Below, one piece after another: positions 26,423 through 34,882 of a DNA stretch of 64,000 nucleotides. The stretch comes from Spirochaetaceae bacterium bin103 (GTDB lineage: Bacteria; Spirochaetota; Spirochaetia; SZUA-6; Bin103). The stretch's first letter is position 1; each line of letters opens with the position of its first letter. Below the pieces are notes generated by a model. The model was not told the origin of the DNA and made no database searches. It saw only the letters and a list, made by a program, of their open reading frames with translations. The DNA is taken from assembly GCA_002238925.1 (NCBI GenBank), contig MPNH01000008.1:51178-115177 (forward strand), given 5' to 3'. Made by a program: the position numbers and the translations under genes.

Positions 26423-28575
26423 TCAACCAGCGCGGGTCGCGGTAGCCGGCGCCTCCCACAGCGCATCGAGCGCCGCCGCCAGGTTCAGCGATTCCCCGTA
26501 CCACTCGGGCGTGGCGGTGTCGGGGCCGATGGTGATTCCGGCTGCCGCCAGCCGCGCGTCGGTCGGCGTCAGCGGAGCCCCTTCCCAGCTCGGCACCGGC
26601 GGCTCGGCCGGCAACGGCTCGCCGTCCGGGCGCAGGAACCGGAACTGCCCGTCGGCGTCTCCCGCAACCACCTGGAAGCCCTCTTCGTGCACCGCGCGGT
26701 GGTGGAACCGGCACAGGCTGATGAGATTCTGCAGCCGGGTCGCGCCGCCTTCGGCCCAATGCTCGACGTGGTGAGCATCGCAGCGGCGCGAGTCGCAACC
26801 CGGAAATTGGCACTGGCCGTGATCCCGGCTCTGCACGGCACGGCGCAGCGCGCTCGGGACGGTGCGCGTCCTGCGTCCGACGTCCAGAACCTCGCCATCT
26901 GCGCCGTGGCGCAGCACTACCAGGCCGGCATCGCAGGCCACGCGGCGGGCCGCCTCCCTGCCGAGATGGAGCCCTCCCACCTGTTCGATAACGGCCAGCC
27001 CGGCGTCGCGATCCGTGTCCGGCGCCGCCCATTCTCTCGCCGCTGCGTTCGCCTGCAACGTTTCCGCGGAAGTGTGAGCGGTGGCGACGGTCGCCGGCCC
27101 CGGCGTTGACGGGTCCGTAGCGCCACCGCTGCACCGAGCGGCCTCGCGGAGTGGCGACCGAACCGCGGATGCTGCGCAACAGCTCTCATGCAGCATGCCG
27201 GCGCGGCGGGCCCCGGCAGACTGGTCGCGCAACGACGCCCCGTTCGCGGTCATTCTGCTGCGGCCATTGCCTTTCCGCATGTCGCCCAGTGGCCGCCCCA
27301 CCTCCGCACCGATACCTGACATCGTGGCCCCCTCCGGATGAGCGCCATTCTCCCACGGTTCTGCCGCAATGTGCGACGTGGCCCCCGCTGCAACGGTCGG
27401 CGGCTCCGCGGCTACCGCGCTGGCCCAAGTTTCCGCGGCAACGTGCGGCGTGGCGTCTGCTGCAGCGGAGTGCGGCATCGGGGCCGCCGCGCTGGCCCGA
27501 GATTCCGCGGCAACGTGCGGCACCACGACCGTTGCAGTGCGGGGCAGTTCCGGCGCCGCCGTGCCGGCCGACCGAGTCACCGCGGCAACGTGCGGTGTGG
27601 CGTCTGCTGCAGTGGTAGGCGGCTTCGCTGCCGGCGGGCTGGCCGTCCGCGTTTCCGCGGAACCGCGCCGCGCCGCGCCGTCGACCTCGCGAGCGGTGAG
27701 TGTGTCCGCCTGCACGTGCACGGTCACCTGGAAGCGGTCGGCGGAGTTGCCGGGATCGAGCCCGCCGGCCAGCGCGCTCTCCGCCACCAGCCCGAGCGCA
27801 TCGGCCCGCCGTTGTACAATCGTGGGGTCGTCGCCGTCCGCCGGCGCCGGAACCTGTTCCAGTGCCGCCTCCACGGCGCGCATCAGCACCGCTCCTACCT
27901 CCGCTGGCAGGCGCCCGCGCAGCACCACCATGCCGTCGTCGTCCACCCGCATGCTCAACGCCCGGCTCGCCAGCAGCATCTGCGCGGCATCGGGTTGCGC
28001 ATCGCGATACGCCTGCCGCCTCGCGCGCCCCGCGGCCCCCGCCCCCGCCCCAGCCGCTCCACGTGTGAGGCGGTGGCGCGCAGGGCCAACGCCAACAGCG
28101 GCGCTTCAGTGGCCGGTGTCGCGACCCGGGTCAGGGCGCGCACCTTCGAGTAGGACAACTGGCCGCGCGCCATAGCCGCGGCGATGTGGTTCAGGTCGGC
28201 CAGTGCGGCGGCCACGCGCAGCTTCTCGCGCGCGGCGCCGAGATCGAGGCCGGTGCGCCAATTCAGCCAGTGGGCGCAGGAGCGCCAACCCTCCCAGCCG
28301 TAGCGGCGGTCGAACTCGCGCAAGTGGCACAGCAATTCATACGTAGCCGCGTCGATGCGCGCCGACAGTTCTGCGATCTGGTTCCCGAGGCTATTCAGAT
28401 CCGGCGCGAGGGCCGAATCCGGTCGCACTACTGCACCGTCCCCGGGCGCCTGGTCGGCCGCAGTCTCCTGGGCGGCGGCGCGCGCCTCCCGGTCCGGCTG
28501 CCGGTTCGTCACCGTCGGTTCAGGCCGGTCCATCGTCGTCGCGTGGCGTGCGAGTGTGATCGTATGGGGTTCCAT
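26423..28575 (-). pseudogene. DUF222-HNH endonuclease gene, frameshifted and repeat-expanded
   Basis: The N-terminal frame (28575 to about 28045) encodes a DUF222 domain with LNSLGNQIAELSARIDAATY and SYSKVRALTRVATPATE. Near 28026-28058 an almost pure G/C stretch breaks the frame. The second frame (to 26423) continues with the family's ALSMRVDDDGMVVLRGRLP and ends with a complete HNH nuclease: CQFPGCDSRRCDAHHVEHWA and NLISLCRFHHRAVHEEGF. Between the halves lies a repeat-expanded Ala/Thr/Pro region of some 170 residues. DUF222-HNH genes are often multicopy and mobile-like. The nuclease half could still be made from an internal start. Confidence 0.75.
27363..27665. repeat. Coding minisatellite, about 72-75 bp units, 4-5 copies
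   Basis: CCGCGGCAACGTGCGG recurs at 27433, 27505 and 27580. A diverged unit lies before (about 27363) and a partial one after (27655). All periods are multiples of three, so they encode a 24-25 residue Ala/Thr/Val-rich repeat in the HNH protein. Confidence 0.85.
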
Positions 28576-28927
28576 GATGAGTCATCGTACACCCGGATTT
28601 CGGACGCCCTTTAACGGTCCGTGGAGACGCCGGTCGACCGGTTTTGGCTGTTCGCGGTCAACTCGTGCGAGCAAGCGAGAGAGAGGCCCGTTGCGCGCGC
28701 CGTGCGTAGAGTCTTGGCTAGGGCTGGCACGCATGCGGATTGGGGAGCCCAGACCATGTCAACCCCCAATCCGCGAAATCGGCGATTTTTTCGTGGAAGT
28801 TTCGCATGGACGTGACACGCCACCCTTCCGCGCGGGTCAAGCCTCCGCGGCGCGCAGGCGATACAATGGGTATGTCCGCGCGGTGGGTATGTCCGCGCCG
28901 TGATCAGACCTGGAGGAGGGTAAGGAC
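28576..28927. other. Intergenic region with an 11-bp inverted repeat
   Basis: No credible gene. GCGGATTGGGG at 28735-28745 pairs with CCCCAATCCGC at 28764-28774. A T6 run lies 12 bases later, a loose match to a terminator. GGGTATGTCCGCGC occurs twice, 17 bases apart (28868 and 28885). TACAAT at 28862-28867 could be a -10 box for the lipoprotein gene. Confidence 0.6.
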
Positions 28928-29827
28928 ATGCGTCTCAAACAACGCTTTTCGCGCCTCGCGCCCGTTACGCTGCTGGTGGTCGGAGCACTCATCGCCGGCT
29001 GCAGTCAGGCTGTTACACCCGCCCCCGAACCAGAGGCCTACCAACCGACGCCGATTCCCGACGACATCACCGAGCTGTATCGGGCGTTTGGAAACGATGA
29101 GGCGGACACGGTGTGGATCTACGAACAGGGCGGTCCAGCGCATGAGTTCGATCCTGCGTACGGTTTCTTTGCCCACTACTTCGAACCCGCAGACGTGCAT
29201 TTCATCCAGGTTCACCAGACCCTCACCCTCAATCACCGCCTGGCCGAACGTGAGGTGGACTGGATGCTCCCGGAGCTGCAGGCGGAGGTGGACGTGAGCG
29301 TGGAGATCCTGCACCGGACCATCGAGCACTTCAAGGAGCAGGGCAAGCGCGTGGTGGTGGTCGGGCATTCTTACGGCGCCTTCCTGGTCACACGCTACCT
29401 GGCGATCGAGGGCCCGGAGGCGGCGGACCGGTACCTGATCATGGCGGGCCGCCTGGACATGCCCAAAGAGGTGGTAAAAGGATTCCTGAGAGGCGAACCG
29501 TACCTGTTCCCGAACGCCGTTACCCCGGTGCAGGTCGAAGGTATGCAGTTCACGCCACGCGAGCTAATGGAGATGCGCATCGCCGGAGCGACCGGAGACG
29601 ATCGCTACACGAGTGAACTGGCCGACACGGACTTGGCGCAAGTCATCTACGTGTACGGCACCCATGACCGTAGGGTCGGCCGGCTGACTGAAGCCGAGGT
29701 CGAGTTCCTGAAATCCAAAGGGAGCATGGTTCTGCCGGTTCACTCTCCCACGTTGGAGGATGACCACGCTTCGATGTTGATGGATTCGGATGTGATCCGG
29801 GAGATTGTCGCCGCCTTGAACGAGTGA
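28928..29827 (+). CDS. Lipoprotein with alpha/beta-hydrolase fold, unknown substrate
   Basis: A 299-residue protein with a lipoprotein signal peptide: hydrophobic core about 12-22 and lipobox LIAGC, giving a mature N-terminal Cys near residue 25. The body looks like an alpha/beta hydrolase. The nucleophile elbow is GHSYGAF with Ser, a later Asp is in VYGTHDRR and a His in LEDDHASM may complete the triad. No close family is recognised. GGAGGAGGGTAAGGAC is a strong ribosome site. Its AT content is a little higher than that of the flanks. Cell-surface hydrolase is the likely role. Confidence 0.75.
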   Translation: MRLKQRFSRLAPVTLLVVGALIAGCSQAVTPAPEPEAYQPTPIPDDITELYRAFGNDEADTVWIYEQGGPAHEFDPAYGFFAHYFEPADVHFIQVHQTLTLNHRLAEREVDWMLPELQAEVDVSVEILHRTIEHFKEQGKRVVVVGHSYGAFLVTRYLAIEGPEAADRYLIMAGRLDMPKEVVKGFLRGEPYLFPNAVTPVQVEGMQFTPRELMEMRIAGATGDDRYTSELADTDLAQVIYVYGTHDRRVGRLTEAEVEFLKSKGSMVLPVHSPTLEDDHASMLMDSDVIREIVAALNE

Positions 29828-29860
29828 GGCCGGCGCGCCCGCGCGGGCGTGCGGTGTTGC

Positions 29861-29866
29861 TATATT
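29861..29866 (+). promoter_or_regulatory. Extended -10 element directly before hisS
   Basis: TGCTATATT gives an extended -10 (TATATT at 29861-29866) with only 7 bases before the ATG at 29874. No -35 match is seen 17 bases upstream. A leaderless hisS transcript is implied. Confidence 0.5.
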
Positions 29867-29873
29867 GGGGGTG

Positions 29874-31160
29874 ATGCCTCCTGTAGCACGCGTCAAGGGG
29901 ACGCAAGACTTCTATCCGGACGATTGGGCGCAGCAGATTGCGCTGCGCGAGATCATGCTGGCTGCCGGGCGCGGTTATGGATACCGGGAATACGAAGGTC
30001 CGGCGATCGAATACCTCGACCTGTACCTGGACAAGAGCAGCGAAGAGATCGTCACGCGGCAGACGTTCCGGATCCAGGACCGCGACGGCAAGGCGTTGCT
30101 GTTGCGCCCGGAGCTGACCCCCACCCTGGCACGCATGGTTGCGGCGCGGGAGCGGGAGATCGTGCTGCCGGCGCGCTGGCAGTCGTTCGGGCAGTTCTTC
30201 CGCTACGAGCGCCCGCAGCGCGGGCGCGGGCGCTCCTTCTTCCAGTGGAACGTGGATCTGCTCGGCAGCGAGAGCGCGGTCGCCGACGCGGAGGTGATCC
30301 AGGTCGCTTGCGCGTTGTTCCGGGCGCTGGGGCTCGGGCCGGCGCAGGTGCAGATCAGGATCAACGACCGCGCCGCCATGGAGGCCGACCTTACCGGTCC
30401 GCTCGGCGTGGCCGCGGAGCAGGTGCGCGGTGTGCTGGCCGTAATCGACCGCCTGGACAAGGTGGGCGGCGAGCGCGCCCGCGGCCAGCTGGTGGAACTG
30501 GGGCTCGGCGCGGGGCAGGCCGGCGAGGTGGTGGCGTTCGTGGAGGCGCCGGTAACCGATCCGGTGCCGCGGCTGGCGACCGTCATGGAACAGCTTTCCG
30601 TCGGCGGCAACGACGAGTACGTGCGCGTGGACCGGGCGATCGCGCGCGGCTTCGACTACTACACCGGCACGGTGTTCGAGGCGTGGGCCACCGGCGACCT
30701 GCGCCGGGCGATCTTCGGCGGCGGCCGCTACGACGACCTGACCCGCCAGGTGGGCGGCAAGCAGCGCATCCCCGGCGTCGGCATGGCGGTGGGCGACCTG
30801 GCGTTGCTGGAGCTGCTGCGCGAGCTGGATCGGGTCCCGGCCCCGGTGGCCGGTGGCCCGGAGGCGGTAGTGACGGTGTTCGAGCCCGCTTCCCAGCGGG
30901 AGTCCGCGCGCGTTGCCGAGGCGTTGCGCCGCCACGGCGTGGCCGTGGAGCTGTGCCTCGATCCGAATCAGCGCCTGGACCGCCAGTTGAAGCACGCCGA
31001 CCGGGTAGGGGCGCGCTACGCGCTGATCATCGGCCCCGACGAAGCCGCCGCGAGCGCGGTTATGGTCAAGGACCTGCGCCGCCGCACCCAGCAACGCCAC
31101 CCGGCCTCGGACGCCGCCGCGCTCGCCGCCCTGGTCAAGCTCCTGCGAGCCGCGCCGTAG
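29874..31160 (+). CDS. hisS: Histidyl-tRNA synthetase
   Basis: Charges tRNA-His. The 428-residue class II enzyme has the N-terminal KGTQDFYPDDWAQQ, motif 2 (FGQFFRYERPQRGRGRSFFQWN) split around RYERPQRGRGR, the histidine-specific RGFDYYTGTVFEAW and the GGGRYDDLTRQVGG loop, followed by the anticodon-binding domain. The ATG at 29874 lies just after a -10 element and has no Shine-Dalgarno; a GTG/TTG extension upstream would fall inside the promoter. It is transcribed alone, and the next gene points the other way. Confidence 0.95.
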   Translation: MPPVARVKGTQDFYPDDWAQQIALREIMLAAGRGYGYREYEGPAIEYLDLYLDKSSEEIVTRQTFRIQDRDGKALLLRPELTPTLARMVAAREREIVLPARWQSFGQFFRYERPQRGRGRSFFQWNVDLLGSESAVADAEVIQVACALFRALGLGPAQVQIRINDRAAMEADLTGPLGVAAEQVRGVLAVIDRLDKVGGERARGQLVELGLGAGQAGEVVAFVEAPVTDPVPRLATVMEQLSVGGNDEYVRVDRAIARGFDYYTGTVFEAWATGDLRRAIFGGGRYDDLTRQVGGKQRIPGVGMAVGDLALLELLRELDRVPAPVAGGPEAVVTVFEPASQRESARVAEALRRHGVAVELCLDPNQRLDRQLKHADRVGARYALIIGPDEAAASAVMVKDLRRRTQQRHPASDAAALAALVKLLRAAP

Positions 31161-31385
31161 GAGCGGCGCAACCGCCTCGCCAAGCCCACGAGGTGGAAGG
31201 CGCGCGCACGTACCGAGCGATGGAACACTGCGGCGTGCGAAGCCGGTCCGCTGACGCCGGTGAAGTGCGGTGGGAGTCGCTGCTCTGGGACTGGCGTCGC
31301 CTTCCATCCTTGGATGCGTGTGCGGCGCGTGAGGCGCCAACCAGCCGCAAACCGTGCGTGCAACAGGCTCGCAGCAAGGGCCACG

Positions 31386-32780
31386 TCAGCCGGCGGCGGG
31401 GAGGAAGTGGGCGTCCTGCTCCCGGCGCAGGGCCCATAGCGTGGAGTCGGCCGGCGGCGCTACCGTGGCGGCTGTGATCGGGGTGCCGGCCGGTACGGCG
31501 CAGGTCAGCGGGTTGCCGCTGGCGAGGTGGAAGGGGAGCGGGGCGCCATCGCCGAGCGGTGCGGCCGGGGTCATCAGGAATTTGAGGCGGGGGCTGTGGT
31601 CGCCGGGCAGTATTTCGCCCGTTGCGAGATCGACGGCGGCGTGTGCCACCACGTCCACGCGCGGCAGCAGTTCAGCGGCGCCGGTCGGGGCGCCGAGCAG
31701 CGCGGCGCACAGCATGGTGAGCGGCGTCTCCACGCCGCACAGGTGGTGCGGCCGGTAGATCAGGGCCGCCGAGCCGCGCCGGTTGGCGATCAGCCCCTTG
31801 GTGACCATGATGTGGCGCGCGTAGTCGCTGACGCTGTCTACCACCACGAACACGCCGCCGCCGAGGCCCGCCTCGTGCTCCTGGCGCAGGCAGATCACCG
31901 ATTCGATGGCGCCGTCGCGGGTCAGGATGCCGCCTTCCTCGCGGCGGCACAGCACCTCGGGAATCTCGGCGATACGGGCAATCGGCGCGTGCAGCTCCGG
32001 CACGTCGGGCAGCAGGCCGGTGCCGTTGGCGGCGATCGCCATCTCGCCGACATCCCAACCGCCAATGCCGGAATAGCCCTGCAAGCCGCGGCGCCGCGCG
32101 GCAACCTTGATGCCCGCGTCATCCGCTCCGATCGGCGCAAACGCAGCGGCCAGTTCGCTATCGAGATCGACGTGAGACCGGCCGCCGGAGCGCGTGACCG
32201 TGCGCCGCGCCGGGTCGAAGATGTGGTCGCGGTCGCCCGCCTTGCCGCCGGCGATCACGCGCAACCCCAGGGTGCGCGCCCAGTCCACGATGCCGATCAG
32301 CAGGCCGTGCTGGTCGCCGTCCACGGCGCTGTACACCACGCCGGCGCGGTCGGCGCGGTGCTTCAGGATCGGGCCGACGCTGACGTCCGTCTCCTTGTTG
32401 ACCATGGCGACGTGCTTGCCGTGAGCGATCGCCGCCGACGCGTGGCGCGCGCCTGCCTCCGCACTCCCGGTCGCCTCCGCAACCAGCGCGAGCGGCAGGT
32501 CCATCATCAACTCCGCATCCGGGAGCACGACGCTGTCGCCGCGCTCGATGGCGGCCAAGGCGGCGGCGCGGCGGTCGCACACCACGATGCGCTGGTCGTC
32601 GACGCCGGCCAGGCGATAGGCGCGCCGTCCCTGGTCGACGTCGACGTCGGCCACCGCCGCAACGTCGAGCTGCGGGATGAGGCGCGACTGGCACACGATG
32701 GCGGTGGCGTAGTGACCGGTGCCGATTACGCCCGCCTTGACGGGCGGACCAGTCAGCAGGCGGGTGAGAGCGCGGATCAT
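31386..32780 (-). CDS. COG4091-type predicted homoserine dehydrogenase-like oxidoreductase with SAF domain
   Basis: A 464-residue NAD(P)-binding protein. The Rossmann motif is KAGVIGTGHYATAIV, followed by AVADVDVDQGRRAYR. The middle contains HVAMVNKETDVSVGPIL, which corresponds to the homoserine-dehydrogenase catalytic region, and the C-terminal third (about 390-450) resembles a SAF fold. This family is named for homoserine dehydrogenase but lacks a proven reaction. Some relatives act on branched sugar derivatives such as apiose phosphates. A paralogue begins at 63780. It diverges from the aminotransferase with 194 bases between. Confidence 0.78.
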   Translation of the reverse strand: MIRALTRLLTGPPVKAGVIGTGHYATAIVCQSRLIPQLDVAAVADVDVDQGRRAYRLAGVDDQRIVVCDRRAAALAAIERGDSVVLPDAELMMDLPLALVAEATGSAEAGARHASAAIAHGKHVAMVNKETDVSVGPILKHRADRAGVVYSAVDGDQHGLLIGIVDWARTLGLRVIAGGKAGDRDHIFDPARRTVTRSGGRSHVDLDSELAAAFAPIGADDAGIKVAARRRGLQGYSGIGGWDVGEMAIAANGTGLLPDVPELHAPIARIAEIPEVLCRREEGGILTRDGAIESVICLRQEHEAGLGGGVFVVVDSVSDYARHIMVTKGLIANRRGSAALIYRPHHLCGVETPLTMLCAALLGAPTGAAELLPRVDVVAHAAVDLATGEILPGDHSPRLKFLMTPAAPLGDGAPLPFHLASGNPLTCAVPAGTPITAATVAPPADSTLWALRREQDAHFLPAAG

Positions 32781-32974
32781 GCCGCGCAGTACACCGCATG
32801 TAGGCGCGCGCCGCAAGCAGGCGGCGCCCCCTCGGGCTCGCTGCCCCGCGCCGCCGCGGACCAGTTGTCGCGCAAGGGTGTCGTATTCCGGCGTTTGCGC
32901 CCACGATATTGGGCTGCGTACGTTGCGCGCGCACGAAGCGTGACGGGTGGTGTGGAGCCGATTACATTGGAAGC

Positions 32975-34366
32975 GTGAGCTATACAGAACAGCTGTTGAC
33001 GGAACGGTGGGCTGCGCGCGACCTGAACGCGCTGGTGTCGCGGCGGGTGCGCAAGCTGAACGCGGGGTCGGTCACCGACTGGGGGCTTTCGTCGCGGCAA
33101 CCCGATCCGGAGGTGCCGCCGATTTCGCTGGCGGGCGGCATCCCCGACGACGCCACCCTGCCGCGGCGCGGTCTGCTGGCGGCGACCGCCCGCGCGCTTG
33201 GACTCGCTCCCGAGGATGCGGTCACTGCCGCGGCGGACGGCAACCGGGCGTCGGTGAGCGGTACCGACCCGTCCGAGTGCTGTGATGCGAACGGCGCGTC
33301 GGCACTTGATTCCGCCGCACGGCATGGCGCGCAGCGCGGAGCGGCGGCGCTCTCCTACGGCGGGCCGCTCGGCCATGAACCGCTGCGCGAACAGGTGGCT
33401 CGATTCTTCGCCCGCGACCAGGAGCCGGCGATCGGCGCCGACCACTTCGTGCTCGCCAACGGCGCCGCTGGAGCGATCGACCTGGCGTGCTCCGCACTGC
33501 TCGACCCGGATGACGTGGTGGTGACCGAGGTGCCGGCATTCTCCGGCTCCCTGCGCACCATCCGCGGCCACGGCGCACGCCTGGTCGGGGTGCCGATGGA
33601 CACACAAGGCATGTGCGTCGACCGGCTGGACGCTACGTTGCATCGACTCGCCGCGGCCGGCACTCCGGCGAAGCTGGTATACGTGTCGCCCACGTTTCAC
33701 AATCCCACCGGGATCACGATGCCGATCGCGCGCCGCCGCGACCTGCTGGAGGTGGCCGCGCGCCACGGGGTGCTGCTCCTGGAGGACACTGCATACAACG
33801 AGCTGTACTTCGGCGGCGAACTGATCCCTACCCTCGGAGCCCTGGCACAGGGCCACTTCGTGATCACCGCCGGCACCTTCTCGAAGGTGATCGCACCCGG
33901 CCTGCGGGTGGGCTGGCTGCAGGCGCGCCCCGAGCTGTTGGAGATGCTGATGCCGGCGCGCTTCGACATGGGCAACAGCCCGCTGCAGCACCGCATGCTG
34001 CACGAATTCATGGTCTCCGGCGAACTCGAGGCGCACGTGGCACGGATGCGGGCGCTGTACCGCACCAAGATGAGAACGCTCGCCGCAGCGCTCCGTGAGA
34101 CTTGTGGATCGGCGTTCCAATTCACCGAGCCGGACGGGGGATTCTTTCTCTGGCTCCGCCTGGCCGAGCCGCTTCAGGCGCAGCGGGTGCAGGAACAGGC
34201 ACTGGAGCGCGGCGTCGTGTTTCCTGTCGGGCGCGGATTCTATCCCGTCGAGGGCCCGCGGCCCGACGGCGAGTACCTGCGGCTGGCGTACTCGCGGGTC
34301 GGCGTCGATGAGTTGCGCACCGGTGCCGAACGGATCGCCGCGTGCCTGCGGAAGGCCGGACGATGA
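32975..34366 (+). CDS. PLP-dependent aminotransferase, class I/II (MocR-like fold without HTH)
   Basis: A 463-residue fold-type I aminotransferase. The PLP lysine lies in TAGTFSKVIAPGLRVGW, the substrate-binding YVSPTFHNPTG and the ASP-type DTAYNEL precede it. Wording is closest to 2-aminoadipate/aromatic aminotransferases related to MocR regulators, but no N-terminal winged helix is present. Residues about 88-127 form an insert relative to relatives, rich in Ala, Asp and Ser, before ALSYGGPLGHEPLRE. GTG start at 32975 follows a TACATT -10-like box by 6 bases. The VOC gene overlaps its stop (ATGA). Confidence 0.88.
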   Translation: MSYTEQLLTERWAARDLNALVSRRVRKLNAGSVTDWGLSSRQPDPEVPPISLAGGIPDDATLPRRGLLAATARALGLAPEDAVTAAADGNRASVSGTDPSECCDANGASALDSAARHGAQRGAAALSYGGPLGHEPLREQVARFFARDQEPAIGADHFVLANGAAGAIDLACSALLDPDDVVVTEVPAFSGSLRTIRGHGARLVGVPMDTQGMCVDRLDATLHRLAAAGTPAKLVYVSPTFHNPTGITMPIARRRDLLEVAARHGVLLLEDTAYNELYFGGELIPTLGALAQGHFVITAGTFSKVIAPGLRVGWLQARPELLEMLMPARFDMGNSPLQHRMLHEFMVSGELEAHVARMRALYRTKMRTLAAALRETCGSAFQFTEPDGGFFLWLRLAEPLQAQRVQEQALERGVVFPVGRGFYPVEGPRPDGEYLRLAYSRVGVDELRTGAERIAACLRKAGR

Positions 34367-34863
34367 CGGCACGCGACACTCGGGGCTGGCACATCGGACA
34401 AGCCGCGCTGGCGGTGGATGACCTGGACGCCGCCGTGGCCTTCTACCGCGACACCCTGGGCGTTCCGTTCATCGCGCAGCCGGCCCCGACATTGGCGTTT
34501 TTCGATTGCCACGGCGTACGTCTCATGTTGTCCTCGGGGACTGGCGAATCCGGGGCGGGCTGCACCCTCTACTTCGAGGTTCCCGATATCGATCGGCACT
34601 ACGCCGAACTGCAACATCGCGGGGTCGCGTTTGCAGGCCCGCCGCAGGGAATCCACTCGGGGGCGGCCTCCCCCTTTTACTGCGAGGTCCCCGATATCGA
34701 TCGGCACTACGCCGAACTGCAACATCGCGGGGTCGCGTTTGCAGGCCCGCCGCAGGTAATCCACTCGGCGGCGGACTACGAGTTGCGCATGGCCTTCTTC
34801 CGCGACCCCGCCGGCAACATGCTGGCCCTGATGGCCGAGCAGGGCACCTACGTCGGCCAGTAG
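34363..34863 (+). CDS. VOC-family protein with internally duplicated segment
   Basis: A 166-residue glyoxalase-fold protein coupled to the aminotransferase by an ATGA overlap. It opens with QAALAVDDLDAAVAFYRDTL and ends with MAFFRDPAGNMLALMAEQG, the usual VOC termini. The middle strand-helix unit EVPDIDRHYAELQHRGVAFA occurs twice, 36 residues apart. Removing one unit gives 130 residues, the usual single-domain size. The repeat copies differ at only one or two bases, so the event is recent. Whether the longer form folds is unknown. Confidence 0.85.
   Translation: MTARDTRGWHIGQAALAVDDLDAAVAFYRDTLGVPFIAQPAPTLAFFDCHGVRLMLSSGTGESGAGCTLYFEVPDIDRHYAELQHRGVAFAGPPQGIHSGAASPFYCEVPDIDRHYAELQHRGVAFAGPPQVIHSAADYELRMAFFRDPAGNMLALMAEQGTYVGQ
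34576..34768. repeat. In-frame direct duplication in VOC gene, nearly identical copies
   Basis: About 85 bases at 34576-34660 recur at 34684-34768, offset 108 bases, with a 23-base spacer (GGGCGGCCTC then CCCCTTTTACTGC). Two or so mismatches were counted by eye. Confidence 0.95.
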
Positions 34864-34882
34864 GAGCCGTTGCCGCCGCCGC

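Noticed and set aside
27363..27665. Repeat array that could be read as CRISPR
   Set aside because: Units are adjacent without unique spacers, periods are multiples of three, and they lie within a coding frame.
28735..28790. Inverted repeat followed by T6 as a terminator
   Set aside because: The T-run starts 12 bases after the stem, and the flanking genes are divergent, so no gene needs a terminator there.
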